Shown: positions 43,929 to 52,162 of the stretch, in pieces | Numbering within the stretch: position 1 is the first letter of the stretch | How the letters are laid out: each line of letters begins with the position of its first letter | From: Flavobacteriales bacterium | Lineage (GTDB): Bacteria > Bacteroidota > Bacteroidia > Flavobacteriales_F > PHOS-HE28 | NCBI GenBank assembly: GCA_016710685.1 | Contig: JADJVC010000002.1 | Span: forward strand, 682,001 to 746,000 | Length of the DNA: 64,000 nt | Direction of reading: 5' to 3' | The notes under the pieces: model-generated | Told to the model about the DNA's origin: nothing | What the model saw: only the letters and a program-made list of their open reading frames with translations | Database searches by the model: none | Program-made: the position numbers and the translations under genes

Positions 43929-44639
43929 ATGGAACTTTACCTCGACAGTGCCGACATCAAAGAGATCGACGAAGCCTTCAAGCTCGGCTTTCTAACCGGT
44001 CTTACCACCACGCCAACTTTCATGCACCGGGGCGGGGTTACGAACATCGACAAGATGATCTTGGACCTTGCCAAGAAGGTGCCAATCCTGCAAGTAGAAG
44101 CCTTGGGCGAGACTGCCGAAGATGTGGTAAAGGAGGCCAAGCGCCAACTGAAGATGGGCCTCAAGAAAGAGACCACCGTCTTCAAGATCCCTGTTAGCCT
44201 TGAAGGCCTGCGCGCCTGTAAAATGCTGCGCGATCAAGGCATCATGGTGAACGTTCACCTCGTTTACACGCTGCAACAGGCGTACATGGCGATGCAAGCC
44301 GGTGCCAACTACGTGTGTCCGCTTGTGGGCCGCTTACAGGACCAAGGCCACGATGCGCTTAGTCTCGTGCGCCAATGCGTAGAAGCCGTGAACTACTACG
44401 GCTACAACAGCAAGGTCATGTTCAGCAGCGTGCGTACCGTGGAGCATGTGCGCAACGCGGTGGAGATCGGCGTACACACCATCACCGTGCCTTGGAAGCT
44501 GATGAAACAGCTCACCGACAACCACTTCACCGCGATCGGTACGCAACAGTTCTATGAGGACACGCGGTTGATCGCCCATGAAGGTGAAGGACGTGCTATC
44601 GCGCAGCAATCCCATCGTGAAGGAGACCGCAACAGTTAG
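43929..44639 (+). CDS. Transaldolase / fructose-6-phosphate aldolase family protein in a Kdo cluster
   Basis: A 236-aa class I aldolase of the small transaldolase (TalC/FSA) type. It starts MELYLDSADIKEIDEAFKLG, has TTTPT, the Schiff-base lysine region TTVFKIPVS near residue 86 and the C-terminal TVPWKLMKQLTDN. Such enzymes transfer a dihydroxyacetone unit or do aldol addition to glyceraldehyde 3-phosphate. The last ~20 residues run past the usual end and overlap the next gene by 62 bases. Its position between kdsA and the CBS/KdsC genes suggests a link to pentose 5-phosphate supply for Kdo. Confidence 0.85.
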   Translation: MELYLDSADIKEIDEAFKLGFLTGLTTTPTFMHRGGVTNIDKMILDLAKKVPILQVEALGETAEDVVKEAKRQLKMGLKKETTVFKIPVSLEGLRACKMLRDQGIMVNVHLVYTLQQAYMAMQAGANYVCPLVGRLQDQGHDALSLVRQCVEAVNYYGYNSKVMFSSVRTVEHVRNAVEIGVHTITVPWKLMKQLTDNHFTAIGTQQFYEDTRLIAHEGEGRAIAQQSHREGDRNS

Positions 44640-44952
44640 CGAAGCGCTTGTGGAAATGACCAAGCACGGCTTCGGCGCTGTGATGGTGGTAGACGCGAAA
44701 GGGAAGAACTTGGGCGTCTTCACCGATGGTGGCTTGCGACGCGGCATTGAAAAGGAAGGCAACAAATTCCTTGCGAAGAAGCTCAGCGCGTTAAAGTTCA
44801 ACGCACCGTTCACCGTGGCTCCGGAAGCATTGCTCGATGAGGCCAAAAAACTGTTCAAGGAACACAAGGTGGACACCCTCAGCGTGAGCGAGAATGGCAA
44901 GCAGCTCGGCATGTTGGACATTCAGGACATGATGAAGGCCGTGGCTGGGTGA
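44578..44952 (+). CDS. Stand-alone tandem CBS protein, like the C-terminus of KdsD
   Basis: A 124-aa protein consisting only of two CBS motifs: SEALVEMTKHGFGAVMVVD with GVFTDGGLRRGIEK, then LDEAKKLFKEHKVDTLSV with MLDIQDMM. This closely resembles the C-terminal half of KdsD/KpsF arabinose-5-phosphate isomerases, but the SIS isomerase domain is absent here and nowhere else in the window. It starts inside the transaldolase-like gene (62-base overlap), so the two are probably translationally coupled. A regulatory subunit role is inferred. Confidence 0.85.
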   Translation: MKVKDVLSRSNPIVKETATVSEALVEMTKHGFGAVMVVDAKGKNLGVFTDGGLRRGIEKEGNKFLAKKLSALKFNAPFTVAPEALLDEAKKLFKEHKVDTLSVSENGKQLGMLDIQDMMKAVAG

Positions 44953-44956
44953 AAAA

Positions 44957-45134
44957 GTTGTCAGTTGTCGGTTGTCAGGTGCTGCCGAGAGCTTTGTCAT
45001 TCTGGAAGGAGGAACGACGAAGCAGTCTTTACTTGAAAAATGACCAAGGGAGTTTGGCTAAAGATCGCTTCGTCGTTCCTCCTCGCGAACCGGAGATGGG
45101 CAGCCTGACAACTGACAACCAACAACTGACAACT
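44957..45134. repeat. Nested palindromic intergenic repeat
   Basis: The outer arms are GTTGTCAGTTGTCGG-type words at 44957-44979 and CCTGACAACTGACAACC words at 45104-45134. Inside is a perfect 16-bp inverted repeat, GGAGGAACGACGAAGC (45008-45023) against GCTTCGTCGTTCCTCC (45067-45082), within a TCATTCTGGAAGGAGG context. It separates the CBS gene from the KdsC-like gene in an otherwise tight cluster. Confidence 0.75.
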
Positions 45135-45144
45135 AAACCCTGAA

Positions 45145-45798
45145 ATGCACGAGACCCGCTACTTGCACGCACAAGAGGAACTACAACGCCGAGCAAAGCA
45201 GATCAAAGCCGTCCTCTTTGACTGGGACGGAGTCTTCAACGACGGCTGGAAGGATTTTGAGAACGGCAGTCCATTCAGCGAGGTGGGCAGCATGGGCGTG
45301 AACATGTTGCGGTTCGCGTTGTGGCTGCGGAACGGCGTGAATCCCCCGGCCGCAGTGGTCACTGGGCAGATCAATCCGCATGCCGAAAAATTTGTGCAGC
45401 GGGAGAAATTCCATGGCATCTACATGGGCTTTATCAACAAGCCCGATGCATTCGCCGAGTTCTTGAAGAAGCACGGGCTAAAGGCCGAAGAGGTAGCTTT
45501 TTTCTTCGACGATGCTATCGACCTTGCTTTGGCCAAACAGTGCGGCTTGCGTGTAATGATCGGGCGGAAAGCCGGCATGCGCTTCACCGAGCATGTGATC
45601 GCACGTGGCGATGCGGACATCGTAACGGCAAACAGCGCTGGCGAAAATGGTCTTCGCGAAGCCACCGAAGCTGTGATCGAGCTGCTCGGAAATTTCGCGG
45701 ACGTGTTCGACCAGCGTGCGGCATATACCGAGGATTATCAACGGTATTTGAAGGAGCGCAACGCGACAGAACCCGCTGTGGAACGCGGGAAGCGCTGA
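45145..45798 (+). CDS. HAD-superfamily phosphatase, KdsC-like
   Basis: A 217-aa HAD phosphatase. Motif I is LFDWDGVFNDGW, with the KdsC-type G-V-hydrophobic-D/N-G pattern; motif II is the Thr of AVVTGQ; motif IV is FFFDDAIDLALAK. KdsC removes the phosphate from Kdo 8-phosphate. The protein is longer than classic KdsC (~180 aa), with extra N- and C-terminal segments, so the assignment is by motif and location. It closes the cluster begun by kdsA. Confidence 0.75.
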   Translation: MHETRYLHAQEELQRRAKQIKAVLFDWDGVFNDGWKDFENGSPFSEVGSMGVNMLRFALWLRNGVNPPAAVVTGQINPHAEKFVQREKFHGIYMGFINKPDAFAEFLKKHGLKAEEVAFFFDDAIDLALAKQCGLRVMIGRKAGMRFTEHVIARGDADIVTANSAGENGLREATEAVIELLGNFADVFDQRAAYTEDYQRYLKERNATEPAVERGKR

Positions 45799-45809
45799 TG
45801 TGTTAGTTC

Positions 45810-46226
45810 CTACCGCAACCGGATCCGGGCGGTCTGTTCTCCAGACTTCAACACTATGGCAGCCAGTTTGAAAGAGGGCGGCCCCATGTTCACAGGTGCG
45901 TCGTTACTGAATCCGTAAGGCTCCTGTGGCCAGCCGATCCAGCTCGTGTCCAACTCTCCGTTTTCGTTCACATCGTGAAAAACCTTCACCGCATAGGTGC
46001 CCGGCGTAAGGCTGTCGAAGGTGCAGGCCATGGTATTTCCTTCGGCCTTAATGGATTTCGTCAAGCACCCATTTTCGGTTTTGTAGGTTTCGCTGGACGG
46101 GCATAGCGCTACGCGCAACACACCACCAGCGTCGGGCTTGTTCAAGATCACCTCCACGTTTAGATCGCATTGTGCCATGCTGAATGCCGGAGCCGCGAGA
46201 AGATAGAGGAGTTGTGCGATGCGCAT
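45810..46226 (-). CDS. DUF2141 family exported protein
   Basis: A 138-aa protein with a signal peptide (LLYLLAAPAFSMAQ) and the DUF2141 pattern: VLRVALCPSSETY, GTYAVKVFHDVNENGELDTSWIGWP and PYGFSNDA. The DVNENGELD segment looks like a calcium-binding loop. Function of the family is unknown. The ATG at 46226 is chosen because the longer frame to 46640 is antisense to the asparaginase gene. Divergent from glycosylasparaginase. Confidence 0.85.
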   Translation of the reverse strand: MRIAQLLYLLAAPAFSMAQCDLNVEVILNKPDAGGVLRVALCPSSETYKTENGCLTKSIKAEGNTMACTFDSLTPGTYAVKVFHDVNENGELDTSWIGWPQEPYGFSNDAPVNMGPPSFKLAAIVLKSGEQTARIRLR

Positions 46227-46349
46227 GAGGCCAATGTTAATCACTGAAAACTTACGAGACCAAGGAAGCTCAGGGATTCCTCTAAGTCCCTTCAACGGTC
46301 TCCGTTTCGCGACACAGAGGTTCGTATTTTCGTGCAATCGCCGTTGGCA

Positions 46350-47354
46350 ATGCTCGACCGAAGAAAATTCCTGAGGCTCTCCGCCATAAGCTCCGCCGCC
46401 GCATTGGTGGGCCGTTCGTTTGCTGCACACCGCAGCCCATTCGCAACTCCGGCTGCAAATGGTACACCCATCGTGATCTCCACATGGGATTTCGGAAAGG
46501 AGGCCAACGCCGCCGCATGGGAAATTTTGAAGGCAAACGGGAGTGCCTTGGATGCCGTAGAGGCCGGAGCGCGTGTGCCAGAGGCAGATCCCACCAATCA
46601 GTCCGTGGGCCTCGGCGGAAGGCCGGACCGCGACGGGCACGTCACCTTGGATGCCTGCATCATGGATGCTCTTGGGCGCTGCGGATCAGTGGCTGCATTG
46701 GAACACGTCGTGCACGCGGTTTCCGTGGCGCGCATGGTGATGGAGCGCACGCCCCACGTGATGTTGGCCGGTGAAGGCGCATTACAGTTCGCACTGGAGA
46801 ACGGTTTCGCGAAAGAAAACCTCTTGACCGAACAGAGCCGTGCGGAATGGCAGGAATGGCTGAAGACGGAGAAGTACGAGCCGGTGCGGAACATCGAGAA
46901 TGCGCTGCCGGGCGGAGCGCCGAACCACGACACAATCGGAATACTCGCGCTGGACGCAGCCGGTGACCTGGGCGGTGCATGCACCACCAGTGGCATGGCC
47001 TACAAACTGCATGGGCGGGTAGGCGATTCGCCCATCATCGGTGCGGGCCTTTTTGTGGACAATGAGGTGGGTGCGGCCACCAGCACCGGTGTGGGCGAGG
47101 AGGTGATGCGCATCGTTGGCAGCCACACCGTGGTGGAGTTGATGCGCCAAGGCCATTCCCCCGAAGAAGCCTGCCGTGCCGCGGTGGAGCGCATTGTGCG
47201 CCGCGATGCCGCCGCAGCGAAAGCGGTGCAAGTTGGTTTTCTTGCATTGGGACGCGATGGTTCGTATGGCGCGTATGCACTGCAGGACGGCTTCACCTTC
47301 GCAGTAAAAAGCGGGGCCACAGAGCAGATCATTCCGGTGAAACACCATTTTTAA
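46350..47354 (+). CDS. N4-(beta-N-acetylglucosaminyl)-L-asparaginase (Ntn hydrolase)
   Basis: A 334-aa enzyme that cleaves the GlcNAc-asparagine bond of N-glycopeptides. The self-processing site is the Thr in PNHDTIGILALD, where the precursor splits into alpha and beta subunits; GVGEEVMRIVG and the GSYGAYALQDGF block also fit the family. The N-terminus (LDRRKFLRLSAISSAAALVG) is a twin-arginine signal peptide, implying folded export. A GTG at 46332 could add six residues, but the ATG at 46350 gives the usual Tat layout. A TATTTTCG box overlaps 46325-46332. Confidence 0.9.
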   Translation: MLDRRKFLRLSAISSAAALVGRSFAAHRSPFATPAANGTPIVISTWDFGKEANAAAWEILKANGSALDAVEAGARVPEADPTNQSVGLGGRPDRDGHVTLDACIMDALGRCGSVAALEHVVHAVSVARMVMERTPHVMLAGEGALQFALENGFAKENLLTEQSRAEWQEWLKTEKYEPVRNIENALPGGAPNHDTIGILALDAAGDLGGACTTSGMAYKLHGRVGDSPIIGAGLFVDNEVGAATSTGVGEEVMRIVGSHTVVELMRQGHSPEEACRAAVERIVRRDAAAAKAVQVGFLALGRDGSYGAYALQDGFTFAVKSGATEQIIPVKHHF

Positions 47355-47355
47355 A

Positions 47356-48036
47356 ATGCTGTTGGAGGTCTGCGCTTATTCGCTCGCGTCATGCAAAATA
47401 GCGGTGGAAAACGGTGCGGACCGCATTGAACTATGCACGGATCCGTTGCAAGGAGGCACTACGCCGAGCTGGGGTTTGGTGACGGCCGCGATGGAATTGG
47501 GGTTGCCGGTTTTTCCCATGATCCGGCCACGCGGCGGTGATTTTCTTTACATCGCGGAGGAGTTGGATGTGATGTGGCGTGACATCAAGGCTTGCCGCGA
47601 ACTGGGCTGTCCGGGGATTGTGTCGGGAGTGCAGAGCAACAACGGCTCTTTGGATGTTGAATTGATGAAGCGCATCGTTGAGCAAGCAGGTCCGATGGCG
47701 GTGACGTGCCACAAAGTTTTCGATCAAGTGCCGGATGCATCTGTTGCGCTGGAAGCCTTGGTGGCGGCGGGATGTACACGGGTGCTGACCTCCGGTCTTC
47801 AGTCAAGTGCTGTAGAAGGCGCGCGGACCATTATGGAGTTGGTGGCGCAGGCGGCCGAGCGTATCGTCGTGGTGCCGGGCGGCGGAGTGCGAAGCGGGAA
47901 CATCGCTGAGATCATTGCGGCAACGGGCGCGAACGAATTCCACAGCTCGGCGATAACAGCAAGGTCAAAGGACCATGTCGCAGATCCACAAGAAGTTCAT
48001 GCGTTGGTTGAAGCGATGAAGCTTGCTGGGCGCTGA
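47356..48036 (+). CDS. cutC: CutC family protein
   Basis: A 226-aa TIM-barrel protein of the copper-homeostasis CutC family. Typical blocks: LLEVCAYSLASCKIAVENGADRIELC, GGTTPSWGL, PMIRPRGGDF and VTCHKVFDQ. The biochemical function of CutC is still uncertain. It begins one base after the asparaginase stop, so the two are co-transcribed; it converges with aat. Confidence 0.92.
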   Translation: MLLEVCAYSLASCKIAVENGADRIELCTDPLQGGTTPSWGLVTAAMELGLPVFPMIRPRGGDFLYIAEELDVMWRDIKACRELGCPGIVSGVQSNNGSLDVELMKRIVEQAGPMAVTCHKVFDQVPDASVALEALVAAGCTRVLTSGLQSSAVEGARTIMELVAQAAERIVVVPGGGVRSGNIAEIIAATGANEFHSSAITARSKDHVADPQEVHALVEAMKLAGR

Positions 48037-48639
48037 TCAGAAATTAGAAGGCCGTTTGGTTGCGTCGTTCAACAATTCCAAGAAGTCAGCACGTGGTATT
48101 TCGACTGCGCCTAAGGTCACCGTGTGATCGTTAGCGTATTGTGAGTCGAACAAGATGAAGCCGTGTTTCCGTAGGTTTTCTGCAAGATGGTGGAAGGCCG
48201 TCTTACTCGCATTGGGCACCAGGCTGAACATGCTTTCCCCAAAAAATGCCGCGCCGATGCTGACACCATAGATCCCGCCAACAAGCGTATCACCTTGCCA
48301 AGTTTCCACACTGTGAGCGTGCCCGATGTGTTGGAGCGCGGTGTACGCCGCGATCATCTCCCCGGTAATCCATGAGTCGCCATGCACGGTGGCGCATTGG
48401 CGCATCACCCCTTCAAAATCCGCATCGATGGTACAATGCAGGTCGCTGTTGCGAAGCCAGCGCCGGAAACGGGCATTGGGCCTTGTGGTTTCCAAAGGGA
48501 AAATGGCGCGCGGGTCAGGGTTGTGCCAATTAATTTGCCCCAATTCATCAGCCATCGGGAAGAACCCCTGCGAATAAGCGGCCAGCAGAAGCTCCGCGCT
48601 GAGCTTGGGGCGGTCCGTTGCGGGATCGCGTTTGCTCAT
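48037..48639 (-). CDS. aat: Leucyl/phenylalanyl-tRNA--protein transferase
   Basis: A 200-aa GNAT-fold enzyme that adds Leu or Phe to proteins with N-terminal Arg or Lys, creating N-degrons recognised by ClpS. Family blocks: AELLLAAYSQGFFPMAD, INWHNPDPRAIFPL, VHGDSWITGEMIAAYTALQHIGHAHSVE, LVGGIYGVSIGAAFFGESMF and LFDSQYAND. The ATG at 48639 is chosen because it overlaps the S8 peptidase stop and gives normal length. It pairs functionally with clpS at 14975. Confidence 0.95.
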   Translation of the reverse strand: MSKRDPATDRPKLSAELLLAAYSQGFFPMADELGQINWHNPDPRAIFPLETTRPNARFRRWLRNSDLHCTIDADFEGVMRQCATVHGDSWITGEMIAAYTALQHIGHAHSVETWQGDTLVGGIYGVSIGAAFFGESMFSLVPNASKTAFHHLAENLRKHGFILFDSQYANDHTVTLGAVEIPRADFLELLNDATKRPSNF

Positions 48640-50327
48640 TCGGCCTTCACCACGCGTTGCGTAAGCCGCGATCCACCTACGCACACATCCACAATGTACA
48701 GGCCCGCGCGCAAATGCGAGAGCAGGTCGTTCTGGATGCGCACACGGCCATACGTTCCCGACTCCAGTGCCGAGGAAGTGGACCAAACGAGTTTTCCGAG
48801 CACGTCGTACATCTTCAGGTCCATCGAATTTGAAGAGCCGGCGTAAAGCTCAATGTCCAAGAAATCCGCAAAGGGAACGGGCATCACGTTCAGCACGGTG
48901 GGTGTTGAGAGTTGGGTCAAGTCACGGCCACTGAGCAGCAGATGCGCACGCCAAAAATCCGGAATGCCGTATCCGAGGTCGTTATCTGGATGCGTGTATT
49001 GCGATGCACTTTTCCGGATCGCGTCCATGATGTCGTGCGCGGTCCGGTCGCGGTGCAACTGCCACAGGCACGCGCTAAGGCCCGCCACCAATGGCCCGGC
49101 GAAAGAGGTGCCATTTATCGGCCCCACGTTCTCCCCACCAACATCCAAGCCGATGGTTCCCAAGCCCACGGCGCTCACGTCCGGTTTCACGCGGCCGTCG
49201 GCAGCGGGTCCACGTGAACTAAAGCTGGCCAGTACGCGGTCGTTGTCCACTGCACCAACAGCGAGAATGTCGAACGCATCCGCAGGTACGCCGATGAAAT
49301 GCCAGTCGTTCGCGCCGCTGTTCCCGGCGCTGTTCACCGGGATCATCCCTTTGCGCGTGGCGATGTCCGCTGCGATCGTCATGTGCGAGGTAAGCCCGTT
49401 TAGGTCCGCGTAGGTATGGTCCTGCGTGCTGTCATCGAAGGTGGTGTAGCCCAGCGACGTGTTGAGCACGTCGCAACCGATGCTGTCACATACTTCAGCT
49501 CCGCTCACCCAGTTGTCTTCTTCCACAATGTGTTCACTATCGGCGTCCTCGGTGCGCAACAGAACGTAGTCCGCTGCTGGCGCGGTTCCCAGCAGTTCAC
49601 CTTCCACCTTTCCGGCCATCACGGAAAGCACGGAGCGGCCATGGAAATGTTCCGCATACACATTGCCGCCAGCCTGCACGAGGTCGCGTGTGTACAGAAT
49701 GCCGTTGCGGGCGCGTAGGGCGGCCAAGCCCGGCAACACGTCCGCATTTTGGTAGCCTGCGTCCAGTATGCCGATCAACAGGCCTTCGCCCTTCGCGCCG
49801 CCCACTTTGTGGAGGAGATGCCCGTTCATCATTTCAACCTGGCGGTAGGAAGTGCCGTAATCATTGGCGTAGGATTTAGTAGCGCTGCCAAACTTGTTGG
49901 GATGTCTAGCCGGGCGGACATTTCCGTCTACGAGCATCTTGATTACATGCACAAAAGGCAGTAGCCCCAATGTGTCCAACGCAAGTGTGTCCGTGCTACG
50001 GATGGTCACGGCGTTGAACCACTTGCTGCGGTTCAGCAGTTGCATGTCGCCAGAAGCGAGCAACTGCGCGATGTACGCGGGGTCCACGGGCAGGTCCAAC
50101 GAATCGATGGCGATGTTCTGCCGCTGCCTGCGTTCCAGCGCGCGCTGCGATAGGTATGCCTCTGGCGCGGTAAGGCTATACGGCGTTTGGGCCTTGTCGA
50201 TGAATTGCACCCAATACGTGGCGGGGGCGGTTTGAGCGAAAAGGGGGGAGAAGAGAAGAAAGACGAAAAACAGGCCACAAATTCGGCCAACGGAAGTTGG
50301 TTGCACATGGATTGCAAAGGATTTCAT
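48636..50327 (-). CDS. S8 subtilisin-like protease, T9SS cargo
   Basis: A 563-aa secreted serine protease. Signal peptide (LFFVFLLFSPLFAQ), a prodomain to ~150, then the catalytic domain with Asp in IGILDAGYQ, His in HFHGRSVLSVMAG (HGRSV instead of the usual HGTHV) and Ser in NGTSFAGPLVAGL; the oxyanion Asn is in NSAGNSG. From ~480 a type A T9SS sorting domain (VMPVPFADFLDIEL, MYDVLGKLV, LRAGLYIVDV) directs it to the cell surface. Its stop overlaps the aat start, an unusual operon partner. Confidence 0.92.
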   Translation of the reverse strand: MKSFAIHVQPTSVGRICGLFFVFLLFSPLFAQTAPATYWVQFIDKAQTPYSLTAPEAYLSQRALERRQRQNIAIDSLDLPVDPAYIAQLLASGDMQLLNRSKWFNAVTIRSTDTLALDTLGLLPFVHVIKMLVDGNVRPARHPNKFGSATKSYANDYGTSYRQVEMMNGHLLHKVGGAKGEGLLIGILDAGYQNADVLPGLAALRARNGILYTRDLVQAGGNVYAEHFHGRSVLSVMAGKVEGELLGTAPAADYVLLRTEDADSEHIVEEDNWVSGAEVCDSIGCDVLNTSLGYTTFDDSTQDHTYADLNGLTSHMTIAADIATRKGMIPVNSAGNSGANDWHFIGVPADAFDILAVGAVDNDRVLASFSSRGPAADGRVKPDVSAVGLGTIGLDVGGENVGPINGTSFAGPLVAGLSACLWQLHRDRTAHDIMDAIRKSASQYTHPDNDLGYGIPDFWRAHLLLSGRDLTQLSTPTVLNVMPVPFADFLDIELYAGSSNSMDLKMYDVLGKLVWSTSSALESGTYGRVRIQNDLLSHLRAGLYIVDVCVGGSRLTQRVVKAE

Positions 50328-50381
50328 TCCTCGTCTTCTCGTTTCTCCGAAATCCTCCTCCGCGCCCTCCGCGGTTAAACC

Positions 50382-51068
50382 TTATTGCGGTCCGTACCCC
50401 GTAACAACCTGCTTATACCATGTACCCCGAACACCGGAGAACTGTGTGTTGGTGCTGTCCACCTCACGGTACACAAGGCCGATGTGTTTCGCGTAGCGCT
50501 CGAAGTAAGTGTTGGTAATGATCGCGTTGTTGAAGTAGGTGGTCTTCACCAGCAGCGTGCTGTCGAAGCTCATTCCGTTCACGGACCATGGAACATCGAT
50601 GGCTTCGTAGGTAAGTTCGTAAGGTGCACCGGTGTTGGTCGCATTGGTGTTCCAATCCGCGCCGGTGCGCGCGGGGAAGATCAGTTTGACGCGCCTTTCA
50701 TTTTCTTCGGCACGTTCGGCGTTCGTGGACGTGCGGACCTGCCACCAGACGTCTTTTGGAAGCCACTCGCCGCTGGCGGTGTCCTGCCGGTAACGGATCA
50801 ATTGCTGCGCAGGGCGGCCTTCGGGATCGGTGAAGGCGTTGGTAATGCGCTCCCTCAGCGGATAGTGCAGGCTGTCGTGTTGGGCTGTAAGGTCGTTGCG
50901 CCACACGGAATCAACGGTGTATTCAACCCAACGCCCAGTGTCGGTGGGGAAGTAGGCATAGCCGAGGTCGATGGAAGCGGGAGTCTCTCCGTCCTTCTTG
51001 CAACCGGTATTGGCAGCAATGAGTAAGCCGATTATCCCAAATAAAGGAAGTGCGTGTTTCATGTTCAT
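50382..51068 (-). CDS. Lipoprotein, unknown function
   Basis: A 228-aa lipoprotein: lipobox AANTGC with Cys near residue 23, followed by KKDGE. The mature part begins YFPTDTGRWVEYTVDSVWRND, a pattern common in small Bacteroidota lipoproteins with a single beta domain. No function can be assigned. It overlaps the mnmA stop by 4 bases, forming the third gene of a MORN-mnmA-lipoprotein run. Confidence 0.8.
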   Translation of the reverse strand: MNMKHALPLFGIIGLLIAANTGCKKDGETPASIDLGYAYFPTDTGRWVEYTVDSVWRNDLTAQHDSLHYPLRERITNAFTDPEGRPAQQLIRYRQDTASGEWLPKDVWWQVRTSTNAERAEENERRVKLIFPARTGADWNTNATNTGAPYELTYEAIDVPWSVNGMSFDSTLLVKTTYFNNAIITNTYFERYAKHIGLVYREVDSTNTQFSGVRGTWYKQVVTGYGPQ

Positions 51069-52162
51069 TGGGGCTCGCGGTCAATGAATCCTCCGCCGAC
51101 CACATCGTCCCCATCGTAAAAGACGGCACTTTGCCCCGGTGCGATGCCCGCCACCTTGGCATGAAGATCAACACGCACATGTGTACCGTCCATCTGGATG
51201 GTGGCCGGCGTGCCTTTGTCTTTGTACCGGATCTTGGTAACGGTTTCCATTTCACCCTTTAACGACGGCACTTTTTGGAAGTTGGGCTGACGCACCCAAG
51301 CGATTTGCTTGTCCAAGTCCTCCTTGCTGCCAAGCACCACGGTATTCGTCTCGGGGATGATCTCCGTAACGTACTTCGGCGTGCCGGTCGCAATGCCTAA
51401 GCCTTTGCGTTGGCCGATGGTGAAGAACGGGTAACCATCGTGTTCGCCGAGCGCGGCACCGTCCGTGCCCACGAGTTTACCGTGCGCCAGTTTTTCAAAG
51501 GCTTCGGGGTCCTTGCGTTTCAGGAAACCGCGGTAGTCGTTGTCCGGGATGAAGCAGATCTCGTAGCTCTCACTTTTCTTGGCCAATTCCGGAAAGCCGC
51601 TGTCAACAGCCATCGCGCGGATGTCGCTCTTCTTGAAACCACCGATGGGAAAGCGCGTGCGGGCGAGATTTTCCTGCGCCAGACCCCACAGCACGTAGCT
51701 CTGGTCCTTTCCGGGATCGAGGCCTTTGCTCACTACGAAACGGCCAGCGTCCTCGCGCACTTTCGCATAGTGCCCGGTGGCGATCAGTTCGCAATCCAGC
51801 ATGTCAGCGCGCTTCAACAAGGCTTCCCACTTGATGAAGGTGTTGCAAAGCACACAGGGATTAGGTGTGCGACCGGCCATGTATTCGCTGGTGAAGTTGC
51901 CGATGATAGCAGACCCGAACTCCTCGCGTATGTCGATTATCATGTGGTGGAAGCCACGGCTCACGGCCATCTCGCGGGCATCGTTAATGCTGTCCAAGTC
52001 GCAGCAGCCGGTCACGCGCTTGCCGGTACCGTTGGCTGCGTAATCCCACGTTTTCATGGTTACGCCGATCACCTCGTAGCCTTGGTCATGCAGCATCAAC
52101 GCGGTCACGGAGCTGTCCACTCCGCCGCTCATGGCCACCAATACTCTTCCGTGCTTGCTCAT
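51065..52162 (-). CDS. mnmA: tRNA-specific 2-thiouridylase MnmA
   Basis: A 365-aa ATP-dependent sulphurtransferase making 2-thiouridine at tRNA position 34. PP-loop SGGVDSSVTALML, the catalytic Cys pair in GRTPNPCVLCN and SYEICFIPD, and TGHYAKVRE are all present. The C-terminal beta-barrel (GQRKGLGI, GPxxVFYDGDDVVGGG-like ending) is complete. Start and stop overlap its neighbours by 4 bases. Confidence 0.96.
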   Translation of the reverse strand: MSKHGRVLVAMSGGVDSSVTALMLHDQGYEVIGVTMKTWDYAANGTGKRVTGCCDLDSINDAREMAVSRGFHHMIIDIREEFGSAIIGNFTSEYMAGRTPNPCVLCNTFIKWEALLKRADMLDCELIATGHYAKVREDAGRFVVSKGLDPGKDQSYVLWGLAQENLARTRFPIGGFKKSDIRAMAVDSGFPELAKKSESYEICFIPDNDYRGFLKRKDPEAFEKLAHGKLVGTDGAALGEHDGYPFFTIGQRKGLGIATGTPKYVTEIIPETNTVVLGSKEDLDKQIAWVRQPNFQKVPSLKGEMETVTKIRYKDKGTPATIQMDGTHVRVDLHAKVAGIAPGQSAVFYDGDDVVGGGFIDREPQ

